Assembly (NCBI GenBank): GCA_946626605.1
Contig: CAMOUL010000006.1
Location: forward strand, 1 to 64,000
Source: an uncultured Bacteroidales bacterium
GTDB lineage: Bacteria > Bacteroidota > Bacteroidia > Bacteroidales > Paludibacteraceae
Direction of reading: 5' to 3'
DNA length: 64,000 nucleotides
Shown here in pieces: positions 18,559 through 26,160 of this stretch. The position numbers and the translations under genes are program-made. A model generated the notes under the pieces. The model searched no databases. It had not been told where the DNA came from and was given only the letters and a program-made list of their open reading frames with translations. Numbering within the stretch: the stretch's first letter is position 1; each line of letters begins with the position of its first letter.

Positions 18559-21411
18559 CTACTGTATCGTTATTTCTACACGTCTGTTTTGTTGTCTACC
18601 TTCTTCGGTTTCATTCGAAGCGAGGGGTTTGGTATCGCCGTACCCTACGGCCTTGATCTGCTCGGGTTGGCAGCCGAAAGCAATCAACTGATTTTTTACC
18701 GCTTCTGCACGGGCTTGCGACAAAGCCAGGTTATCTTCCGGCTTACCGATATTATCGGTATGTCCGGCTAAACGCACCTTATATCCGTAGGTAGCGATAT
18801 ACGTAGCTATACGCTTGAGTTCGGGTAAAGAAGCCGGCATGATGACATCGCTGCCGGTTTCGAACAGCAGGTTATGAATCGCCACTGCCTCATTGGCCTT
18901 CAGCACGGTGATGGTCTCCGGCCGTTTATCCTCCGGCAAGGCGATGGAATAGATATCCTGTCTGCGCCCGTTCTTACGCGCGAAATAAGCTGTCTTACCG
19001 TCTGTAGCCACTTTATACCAGCAGTCGCGACCGGTCGTATTAATCGTCGCACCCATGTTTTCCGGTTCGGACCAACAGGTCCAACAACTATCGCTTAAGC
19101 GCCGACTCACCCATACATCGAGTTCACCCATTGTACCTTCCCGATCTGAAGAGAAATAGAGGGTTTTCATATCGGGGTGCAGGAAAGGCGAACGCTCCAT
19201 ACCGGAGGTGTTAATGGTCTTGCCGATCGAGTACGGCATACCCCATCGTCCCTGCGAATCACGCTCCGAAACGAAGATATTTAAGGACGCACGCTCTTCT
19301 CCTTCCGCCGGGTAATTGGCAGCAAAGAGGATAGCCGAACCGTCCGCTACGATCATCGCATCGGCCTGCCAGTTGCCTAACTGTAGGTACGAAGGAAAGG
19401 GACGGGGTTCAGACCAACCGCCTTGTATCTTCTGCGAGAAACACATACGGCCTTCTACAAAGACCAGCATCGTCTTTCCGTCGCCACTGATGGAGGTGGG
19501 TGCTTCGTTACGGTACGGGTTATTCAATCCCTGCACGACCATGGCCGTACCCCACTCACCTGTTCGGCGATCACGACGAGCCACAAACACATCTTCGGAT
19601 ATATTGCTCTCATAGCGGTTCAAACCCACGAAATACAGGGTGTTATCATCTATTGTAGGAGTCGGTCCGTACTCTTCACCTATTGTCGTATTGATTGTAG
19701 CAGGTAATAGTTTCGGTTGAATACTATCGGGTGTGGTGAAGGAGCAGAAGATCAGTACTAACAGTTGTCCCGCCATCACGCGTAAGAAGGTGGTGAACGG
19801 ACTTAAGGTAGCATAACCTACAGCTACTTCATTATTCTCATTCGAGAGCGACTGAGCGTACGGTAGTGCCATCGCGCAGGTCATTGAACCAACCATGAGG
19901 CCCACTACCTTGAAGTAATTCATGTGCAGCCATTTATAGGCGATGGCTCCCACGAGCAGCAGCGGTACGATGGTGATGATAAAACCATATCCGATCCATA
20001 GATATCCGCCGTTAAGTAAGGTCGGCACGAAGGTCTCTCCTACGGAGAGGCCCAAGGCTGCCAGGAACAGGGTAAGACCTACCTGACGCAGCATCATATT
20101 GGCCGAGGTGGTAGAGAACGTCACCATGTTATAATACGGTCCGAAATGGCCGATGAGGATGGCTACGATGAGCGAACCGCCCACGAGACCTAACTTAAAC
20201 GTAGAGCCCATGCCCGGAATAGGAATAGGCAACAAACCGATGCAGATACCCAATACGATACCGAAGAAGATCGGTAAGAGATGCGGAATATCGAGTCGTT
20301 TCAACTCATTTCCGAAGGTATCGGCTACACGTGCTACATCATCTTTGTCACCTACCACCATCAGTCGGTCACCCAACTGAATGATCATATCCGGCGTCGC
20401 CAACAGGTCGATACCCGCACGACTGACGCGTGTGATGGTAGCATGATATTGCTGACGGAGATTAAAGGAACGTATACGTTTTCCGTTGCACTCCGGCCGT
20501 GTCACAGCGATACGACGGGAGATGAGGTGAGCCGATTTCTCGGATTGCACATGCAGGTCGTAGTTCTGCAGCGGACCCAGCAGACGCAGCACACTCAGGT
20601 GTTTCTTATCCGTCAGTACACGTATGATATCGCCGTTGGAGAACTCCGTCTGCTCCTTGATCAACTCATCCGTACCATCCGGACGAATCACACGACTCAC
20701 CACCATCTCTTTCACCGGGCAGAGCTGCTGCAGGTCCTTGATGGTCATACGTCCCAACTGCGGGTTATTAAGCGTGATATCGACGCAAACAGGTTCATCC
20801 GAAGCGTCTCTCGCCTCATCTCTCAAGCGTTTCTCTTCTTCCGGCAACTGAATACGAAATGCGCGGCGTACTAACTCAAAAGCTAATATCAGACCCACTA
20901 TACTCAGAGGATAGGCCACCGCATAGCCGGTAGCAATATCGGGATTAGATGTACCGTACAGGTCAAAATAGGCCTGTTGCGCAGCAGCCAAAGACGGTGT
21001 GGACGTCGTAGCACCGGACATCACGCCCGCTAAGGTGGACATATCGATACCGGTGATATAATGAATGACAATAGTACACACGCATGCCAGCAATACGATA
21101 GCTGCTGCCAACATATTAAGGTGCAGCACACCTTTCTTAAACGGAGAGAAAGAAGGAGCGACCTGCAAACCGATGGAATAGACAAAGAGAATCAAACCGA
21201 AGTCTTTGGCAAACTGAGCGACCGAATGGTCTATCTTGATGCCGAAAGAAGCTAAGGCGATACCGATGAACAGCACCCATGTCACGCCCAAAGAGAATTG
21301 CTTGATCTTCGCCTTCTCTCCAAACCAAAGTCCGATGGTCATCACGATAGTCAGCCATAACATCGACTGCGTGATACTCGGATGGAATAAAAATGCCTCT
21401 ACGGAACTCAT
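18559..21411 (-). CDS. AspT/YidE-type transporter fused to PD40 propeller and OmpA domain
   Basis: One uninterrupted 950-codon frame joins two normally separate proteins. Residues about 1-560 are an AspT/YidE-family antiporter: membrane helices, two central TrkA-C domains (about 205-365), then a second helix set ending FLRVMAGQLLVLIFCS. From about 565 the chain becomes a PD40-type beta-propeller (TLYFVGLNRY, TLYFSSDREG, TAYFARKNG) and ends in an OmpA-like peptidoglycan-binding domain (about 840-950, with LAGHTDNIG and RRVEITIQ). The last helix would place the propeller in the periplasm, so the topology is workable. A deletion that merged two genes, or an assembly error, is the main alternative. 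Confidence 0.82.
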   Translation of the reverse strand: MSSVEAFLFHPSITQSMLWLTIVMTIGLWFGEKAKIKQFSLGVTWVLFIGIALASFGIKIDHSVAQFAKDFGLILFVYSIGLQVAPSFSPFKKGVLHLNMLAAAIVLLACVCTIVIHYITGIDMSTLAGVMSGATTSTPSLAAAQQAYFDLYGTSNPDIATGYAVAYPLSIVGLILAFELVRRAFRIQLPEEEKRLRDEARDASDEPVCVDITLNNPQLGRMTIKDLQQLCPVKEMVVSRVIRPDGTDELIKEQTEFSNGDIIRVLTDKKHLSVLRLLGPLQNYDLHVQSEKSAHLISRRIAVTRPECNGKRIRSFNLRQQYHATITRVSRAGIDLLATPDMIIQLGDRLMVVGDKDDVARVADTFGNELKRLDIPHLLPIFFGIVLGICIGLLPIPIPGMGSTFKLGLVGGSLIVAILIGHFGPYYNMVTFSTTSANMMLRQVGLTLFLAALGLSVGETFVPTLLNGGYLWIGYGFIITIVPLLLVGAIAYKWLHMNYFKVVGLMVGSMTCAMALPYAQSLSNENNEVAVGYATLSPFTTFLRVMAGQLLVLIFCSFTTPDSIQPKLLPATINTTIGEEYGPTPTIDDNTLYFVGLNRYESNISEDVFVARRDRRTGEWGTAMVVQGLNNPYRNEAPTSISGDGKTMLVFVEGRMCFSQKIQGGWSEPRPFPSYLQLGNWQADAMIVADGSAILFAANYPAEGEERASLNIFVSERDSQGRWGMPYSIGKTINTSGMERSPFLHPDMKTLYFSSDREGTMGELDVWVSRRLSDSCWTCWSEPENMGATINTTGRDCWYKVATDGKTAYFARKNGRRQDIYSIALPEDKRPETITVLKANEAVAIHNLLFETGSDVIMPASLPELKRIATYIATYGYKVRLAGHTDNIGKPEDNLALSQARAEAVKNQLIAFGCQPEQIKAVGYGDTKPLASNETEEGRQQNRRVEITIQ

Positions 21412-21423
21412 GCTTTCTCTCTC

Positions 21424-22665
21424 TTATTCTTCTTTCAAAATGCGCAACAATCCCACCAATGCTTTTTGACAAGCCCGGTCGGTTACTTGCTCGCGTAATT
21501 TCCCTAAATGGAAACACTCGGCATAGATGCCTTTGGGTGTAGCCCAAGCAATCCAAACGGTGCCTACAGGCTTCGTTTCAGAGCCTCCGGACGGACCGGC
21601 TATGCCGGACGTGGCAATACTATAATTAGTATTGAGCGTCTTACGAACGGACTCTGCCATGTGTCGTACCACTTCTTCGCTGACTACGCCGTGCGTTTTT
21701 ATCATTTCAGCCGGGACACCCAAAACGTGCTCTTTGACGCTGTTATCGTAACTGATGATCGAGCCCCAATAGAAGGCAGAAGAACCGGCATGTTTGTTCA
21801 GCAACGAGGCCAGTTTACCGCCCGTACAAGACTCTGCCGTCGCGATCGTTTGGTGTCTTTCTGTAAGGATCTTTCCGACCAACACTTCCAGAGGTTCGTC
21901 TGTATCCGCGATCAGATAATTTGCCACCAGTACCTTCAGTTTCTCGAACCAGCGATTCATCTCTTCTTCCGTCAACGCTCCATAGGAAGACAGGCGCAGA
22001 CGAATAATACCGTCTTTGGGCAGATACGCGAGGTGTAAGTCGGAAGGCATGGCGTTCTCATAGTCCTCCAGTTCGATAGCCAGTTTGCTCTCCGGAACAC
22101 CCGTGACCTGCAGCGTTTTATGAATAATTTTTAATTTTTCATTTTTAATTTTCAATTCCAAAATATATGGCAGTATCTGTTCCTCCATACCGATCTTCAT
22201 CTCATAAGGCACACCGGGCATGGAGACCAAGATTTGGTCACCCTTATGGAACGCCATCAGCGGGGCACTTCCTACACGATTCTCCAATATCGTCGCACAT
22301 GCCGGCACTTCCCACTGCGTAGCCGTGAGACGGTTCAGTACGTCCGGACGTTCCTTATACAGGTCGTATATATGTGCACGCACGTGCGGATCTTCAATAA
22401 GGTGGGTATCAAAATAAGCACAAAGCACATGCTTGGTGATGTCGTCCTTCGTGGGACCTAAACCTCCGGTGGTAAGCACAATATTCACACGGCTGAACGC
22501 TTCGTCCAGCGCATCCTTGATATGGGCCGCATCGTCGTGCACAGAGGTGATCTGGTATAACTCAATACCTATCTCATTCAAGCGTTCGGCGATCCAGGCG
22601 GAATTGGTATCCACTACCTGGCCGATTAACAATTCATCTCCTATCGTAATTACTTCTGCGCGCAT
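21424..22665 (-). CDS. cinA: CinA family nicotinamide-nucleotide amidase
   Basis: Two-domain protein of 413 residues. The N-terminal MoCF-like domain opens AEVITIGDELLIGQ and contains TTGGLGPTKDD. The C-terminal amidase domain (about 250-410) recycles NMN to NaMN and shows ATAESCTGGKLASLL and TSGIAGPSGG. I start at 22665 (MRAEVI), the usual family opening; an ATG four codons upstream is also in frame. The 5' end overlaps the DUF3109 gene. An insertion near residues 170-180 (ELKIKNEKLKI) is encoded by a heptamer-like array at 22122-22160 and is absent from ordinary CinA as I know it. Confidence 0.93.
   Translation of the reverse strand: MRAEVITIGDELLIGQVVDTNSAWIAERLNEIGIELYQITSVHDDAAHIKDALDEAFSRVNIVLTTGGLGPTKDDITKHVLCAYFDTHLIEDPHVRAHIYDLYKERPDVLNRLTATQWEVPACATILENRVGSAPLMAFHKGDQILVSMPGVPYEMKIGMEEQILPYILELKIKNEKLKIIHKTLQVTGVPESKLAIELEDYENAMPSDLHLAYLPKDGIIRLRLSSYGALTEEEMNRWFEKLKVLVANYLIADTDEPLEVLVGKILTERHQTIATAESCTGGKLASLLNKHAGSSAFYWGSIISYDNSVKEHVLGVPAEMIKTHGVVSEEVVRHMAESVRKTLNTNYSIATSGIAGPSGGSETKPVGTVWIAWATPKGIYAECFHLGKLREQVTDRACQKALVGLLRILKEE
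22122..22160. repeat. A/T heptamer-type array inside cinA
   Basis: Repeats of the form ATTTTTAATTTTC lie in frame within the cinA coding sequence and encode KIKNEKLKI. Confidence 0.75.
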
Positions 22666-23234
22666 TGTTTTTTCCATTCATTAGCCGTTAATTCCAATTC
22701 ATTATACCACTCTTGTCCGAAACGCCGAATGAGGGGTTCTTTGAGGAATTGATAGAGCGGTATATGTTTTTTCTTTCCAAATATCCGGGCACAATGGCAT
22801 ATATCCCATCGATGGTACTCCAGACCGGTGTACTCCCCTACTTTCGTCAGACGAATCGGATAGAGATGACAACTGATGGGTTTCTTAAAATCGATTTTTC
22901 CGGCGTTGTATGCCTTTTCAATCAGGCAGTAGCACCATCCGTTATGATCCGTGCGAGCGAAGATACAATCCTTGTTATTGACGATCGATGTCACGCGCTC
23001 GTTCGAGGGATCGTTATAGGCTATTCCTTGCGCTTCTACAACGGCTTTTGCTTCCTTCGTCATATCCGGTAAGAGCACCGGTAAGATACTTTGTATCTTC
23101 TCTTCCTCTTCGGCCGTCAAGGGAGCCCCTGCATCCCCTTCGATGCAACAGCAGCCGCGACAGGTATCCAGGTCGCAACAGAACTCCTTCTCCAGGACGT
23201 CCAGCGAGACCAATGTGTTCTGTATCAGGAACAT
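22650..23234 (-). CDS. DUF3109 family cysteine-rich protein
   Basis: Conserved Bacteroidetes protein of 194 residues with no proven role. It has the YkgJ-like pattern of cysteines expected to bind metal or an iron-sulfur cluster: CCDLDTCRGCCCIEGDAG near residue 20, then CIFA, CYCLIE, SCHLYPIR, and CHCARIFG. The length and motif order match the family. The 3' end overlaps cinA, and a short A/T array precedes it in the direction of mntP. Confidence 0.87.
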   Translation of the reverse strand: MFLIQNTLVSLDVLEKEFCCDLDTCRGCCCIEGDAGAPLTAEEEEKIQSILPVLLPDMTKEAKAVVEAQGIAYNDPSNERVTSIVNNKDCIFARTDHNGWCYCLIEKAYNAGKIDFKKPISCHLYPIRLTKVGEYTGLEYHRWDICHCARIFGKKKHIPLYQFLKEPLIRRFGQEWYNELELTANEWKKQCAQK

Positions 23235-23269
23235 CTTTCAATTTTCAACTTTTAATTTTCAATTCATTA
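23235..23269. repeat. A/T heptamer-type array between mntP and DUF3109
   Basis: Degenerate copies of a CAATTTT / CAACTTTT unit fill the short gap; the end of mntP (stop at 23259) lies inside. Confidence 0.7.
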
Positions 23270-23816
23270 AGAAACCTTCTGCCCAGATTTTAATTCCCAA
23301 ACCGATCAGCACGAGTCCACCTACCAACTCCATGTTCAGTTTCAGTTTCCCTACATAGACGCCGAGCAGGTAACCACCGAGGGAGAAGAGGGCCGTGATG
23401 CCGCCTATTGTAACAACAGACGGATAGAGCCATTCCGGATACGGCACGAAGAGCAGTCCCGTTGCTAAGACGTCGATACTGGTTGCAACAGCTAAGAAAA
23501 GCAGGTTCGTGACCTTCCAATTCGCACACTTCTCGCTTTCTTCATCTTTGTGATACGACTCCCAAATCATCTTTACGCCCAGAAAGCCCAACAAAGTGAG
23601 GGCGATCCAGGGTGCATAGGTCTGCATGAAATTAACGAAAAATGTACCTGCATAATAGCCAATGATCGGCATACCCATATGAAAACAGCCGAATATAGCG
23701 GCCATGAGTAGTGCCCGCGGGTGCCATTGACGATGCGTCAAACCCTGCACGGTAGAAACCGCACAGCAGTCCATCGCCAGACCCACCGCCATCACAATGA
23801 CATTAATCCAATCCAT
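23259..23816 (-). CDS. mntP: MntP-type manganese efflux pump
   Basis: Inner-membrane protein of 185 residues with six predicted helices, which exports Mn2+ in characterised homologues. The first half has the family motif GLAMDCCAVS (usual form AMDAFAVS, here with two Cys), and the second half repeats it as VATSIDVLATG, reflecting the internal duplication. A loop near residue 93 (ESYHKDEESEKC) separates the halves. It sits 16 bases after def on the same strand. Confidence 0.88.
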   Translation of the reverse strand: MDWINVIVMAVGLAMDCCAVSTVQGLTHRQWHPRALLMAAIFGCFHMGMPIIGYYAGTFFVNFMQTYAPWIALTLLGFLGVKMIWESYHKDEESEKCANWKVTNLLFLAVATSIDVLATGLLFVPYPEWLYPSVVTIGGITALFSLGGYLLGVYVGKLKLNMELVGGLVLIGLGIKIWAEGFLMN

Positions 23817-23832
23817 CTCTAAACGCTAAATT

Positions 23833-24381
23833 CTAATTCCTCTTATATTTATAGCGAGCGACGGTTTTGCCTTTGGCAATAGACACGAGTTTATTGCGCA
23901 CGAAGGTCTTGCGGATAGGTGAGATACGATCGGTGAAGACATGTCCCTCAAGATGGTCGTATTCATGCTGCACGATACGTGCACAGAAGCCGGTAAACAC
24001 CTCTTCGTGTTCGTTAAAGTCCTCGTCCAGATAACGCATCTTGATGGTTGCAGGACGCACCACATTCTCGCTGATGCCGGGTAAAGAGAGACAGCCCTCC
24101 GAATAGGTACAGGTCTCTTCACTCTCCTCCAACAGTTCCGGATTGATAAAGGCGCGTTTGAAGTCCTTGCACTCCGGGTAGTCTTCCGCTAATTCATTGC
24201 CGTCCACCACAAACAGACGCCAGGGTCTGCCTACTTGCGGCGCGGCTAAACCACAGCCCTCGGCTTGCGTCAGCGTCTCATACATATCCGCTATGAATTG
24301 CTTCAGTTCCGGTGTGTTTTCAATCTCTTCAGCCTCTTTCCTAAGTACAGGCTGCCCGTATAAATAAATCGGTAATATCAT
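23833..24381 (-). CDS. def: Peptide deformylase
   Basis: Removes the N-formyl group from new proteins. The 182 residues carry the three metal/catalytic motifs: GCGLAAPQVG (family GxGLAAPQ) near residue 41, EGCLSLPG near 96, and QHEYDHLEG near 140. Metal ligands are the Cys of motif 2 and the two His of motif 3. Heptamer arrays separate it from ruvX upstream. Confidence 0.96.
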   Translation of the reverse strand: MILPIYLYGQPVLRKEAEEIENTPELKQFIADMYETLTQAEGCGLAAPQVGRPWRLFVVDGNELAEDYPECKDFKRAFINPELLEESEETCTYSEGCLSLPGISENVVRPATIKMRYLDEDFNEHEEVFTGFCARIVQHEYDHLEGHVFTDRISPIRKTFVRNKLVSIAKGKTVARYKYKRN

Positions 24382-24383
24382 AG

Positions 24384-24426
24384 TCTTTCAACTTTCAACT
24401 TTCAACTTTCAACTTTCAACTTTCAA
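24384..24426. repeat. Heptanucleotide array, unit ACTTTCA (first block)
   Basis: Five to six perfect copies of ACTTTCA lie between def and ruvX. A hairpin-forming spacer (TTTTCG/CGAAAA, 24429-24445) separates this block from a second block of the same unit. Confidence 0.92.
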
Positions 24427-24471
24427 GATTTTCGCTTGTCGAAAATAATCGTTCGAGCAAAGCGAGATAAG

Positions 24472-24506
24472 AACTTTCAACTTTCAACTTTCAACTTTCA
24501 ACTTGT
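24472..24506. repeat. Heptanucleotide array, unit ACTTTCA (second block)
   Basis: Four to five copies of the same unit as the first block; the last codons of ruvX (KLKVES) and its stop are read from it. Confidence 0.92.
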
Positions 24507-24906
24507 CAAGGTATCCCTCAAGGATGATGCACGCGGCGATCTTATCCACCACGGCTTTGTTCTGTCGGTCTTTTTTCTTCATGCCCCCATTTATCATCGC
24601 TCGGTGCGCCAGAACCGACGTAAAGCGCTCGTCATACATAGTTATCGGTTTATCCGGAAATTGTTTCTTAAAATTTCCGATGAACGGACGGATATAGTTC
24701 ATGCTCTCCGACTCTTCTCCGTTCATCTGTGTCGGATGACCGATGACTACCTCATCCACGGGTTCGTGGGCGAAGTAGTCCGTCAGCCAATTCATTAGTT
24801 CTTTGGTCTCTATCGTAAACAAGGGATTAGCCGTGATACGGAGCACATCCGTTACGGCTAATCCTGTTCGTTTACGACCGAAGTCAATAGCGAGAATTCT
24901 TCCCAT
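24484..24906 (-). CDS. ruvX: RuvX/YqgF putative Holliday junction resolvase
   Basis: RNase H-fold protein of 140 residues involved in pre-16S rRNA end processing and possibly junction resolution. The opening ILAIDFGRKRTGLAV carries the first catalytic Asp, and TMYDERFTSV and KAAVVDKIAA-like sequence (NKAVVDKIAACIIL) carry the other acidic residues. The final KLKVES and the stop codon come from the heptamer array, so the C-terminus has been recast by the repeat. Its ATG overlaps the TPR gene's TAA by one base. Confidence 0.92.
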   Translation of the reverse strand: MGRILAIDFGRKRTGLAVTDVLRITANPLFTIETKELMNWLTDYFAHEPVDEVVIGHPTQMNGEESESMNYIRPFIGNFKKQFPDKPITMYDERFTSVLAHRAMINGGMKKKDRQNKAVVDKIAACIILEGYLDKLKVES

Positions 24907-26159
24907 TATTTCTCCAACTCTGCCACGATAGCATTGTGCTTGGCTTCCATGCCCGGTTCGGACAAGAAACGATAGTACAATCCTTTGAGAATCATCATAT
25001 ACTGACGATCTTCCGGATTCATCTCGTGTGCTTTCTCGAAGAACGGCAGCGATTTGCGGAATACCTCTTTCATCTCCTCCATGGCTTTCTTGTATTCCTT
25101 GTTGTCGTTGATGAAAGCAGCCGCCTCGTTCAGTTTAACAGCCTGGTTGTAATATACACGACCCTTACCTGCCATTGCGTCAGCCAGCGTCGGATCACAA
25201 CGGAGTGCCTCGTCGAAGTCTTTGAGCGCAGCGTCGTAGTTACCTAAGTTCTCATCCAGGTTACCTTTGATGTGGTGGTATTGCGCTACGTTCGGTTCAC
25301 GCTCGATAGCCTTAGCCAGATAGTCTACAGCAACCTGCTCCTGACCGGAGTAGATATAGTAGTTGATCAGGTTCTGCAGGAACCACGGCTCTTGCGGGAA
25401 TCGTGCAACAGCGTTCTGAAGGGTGGCTAAAAAATTAGCGGTGTCCTTTACGGCAACGTACTCCTGATAGAGGAACTGGTTTACCGAGATAGCCTCGTAT
25501 TCACCGTCCTTCATCTCGCTGAGCAACTCGATTGCCTCTGCGTGCAACTCGCTCTGAACAGCAAAGATAGCTGCGTAGTATTTATACTGCTCGTACGTGG
25601 TATCACGCGGCATCTCTTTCTGCAACTTCGGATCACTCATCATCACGAGGTTCGGCAGGTCTATGTGCAGTTTAAATGCACGGTAAGCGCCTTCGTAGTC
25701 ACGTTGTTCGTTCAGATAGATACCATATTTCACCAACTCCTGGTTCTTGTAGTACTCCAGCATCTTCTTGCTGACGTTGGCACGCATCTTCGGGTCGGTA
25801 GGTACTTCTACACCTTTCTTGTTCAGAACGGGTACCTGCGCCAGTTCGTCGGCTTTGATCCAGTATTGGTAACTCTCCTCTACGGCTCTACCGGCTTTGG
25901 CTTGGTCCGCACTCTGACCCATCATCTGCTTGTAGTTCTCCTGGCTCAACTCCTGATAACCGATCATACCGGCCCAGTAATAAGTCTCAGCCGTCGGAGC
26001 TGTCTCGATCGCTTCTGCTATCGTGGCACGAGCGGCAGTGAAGTCTGCATTCTCAGAAGCCATCATGTAACTTTTCGCTTTCTTTACCAGCGGGTTCTTT
26101 TGCGCCATGCAACCTGCGCTTATCAGCACAAGGGCTGCCAAAAACAATGATTTTCTCAT
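24906..26159 (-). CDS. Secreted tetratricopeptide repeat protein
   Basis: 417 residues from a start at 26159 (MRKSLFLAALVL), which gives a proper signal peptide ending GCMAQ. A longer frame from 26255 only adds antisense repeat sequence (MMEMMEMM) and overlaps gyrA. TPR helices cover at least 60-110 and 300-400 (a clear unit near YHHIKGNLDENLGNYDAAL). Such proteins scaffold periplasmic or outer-membrane complexes; the partner is unknown. It lies directly behind gyrA (gap of one base) and ahead of ruvX, so expression is probably coupled to both. Confidence 0.85.
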   Translation of the reverse strand: MRKSLFLAALVLISAGCMAQKNPLVKKAKSYMMASENADFTAARATIAEAIETAPTAETYYWAGMIGYQELSQENYKQMMGQSADQAKAGRAVEESYQYWIKADELAQVPVLNKKGVEVPTDPKMRANVSKKMLEYYKNQELVKYGIYLNEQRDYEGAYRAFKLHIDLPNLVMMSDPKLQKEMPRDTTYEQYKYYAAIFAVQSELHAEAIELLSEMKDGEYEAISVNQFLYQEYVAVKDTANFLATLQNAVARFPQEPWFLQNLINYYIYSGQEQVAVDYLAKAIEREPNVAQYHHIKGNLDENLGNYDAALKDFDEALRCDPTLADAMAGKGRVYYNQAVKLNEAAAFINDNKEYKKAMEEMKEVFRKSLPFFEKAHEMNPEDRQYMMILKGLYYRFLSEPGMEAKHNAIVAELEK

Positions 26160-26160
26160 A

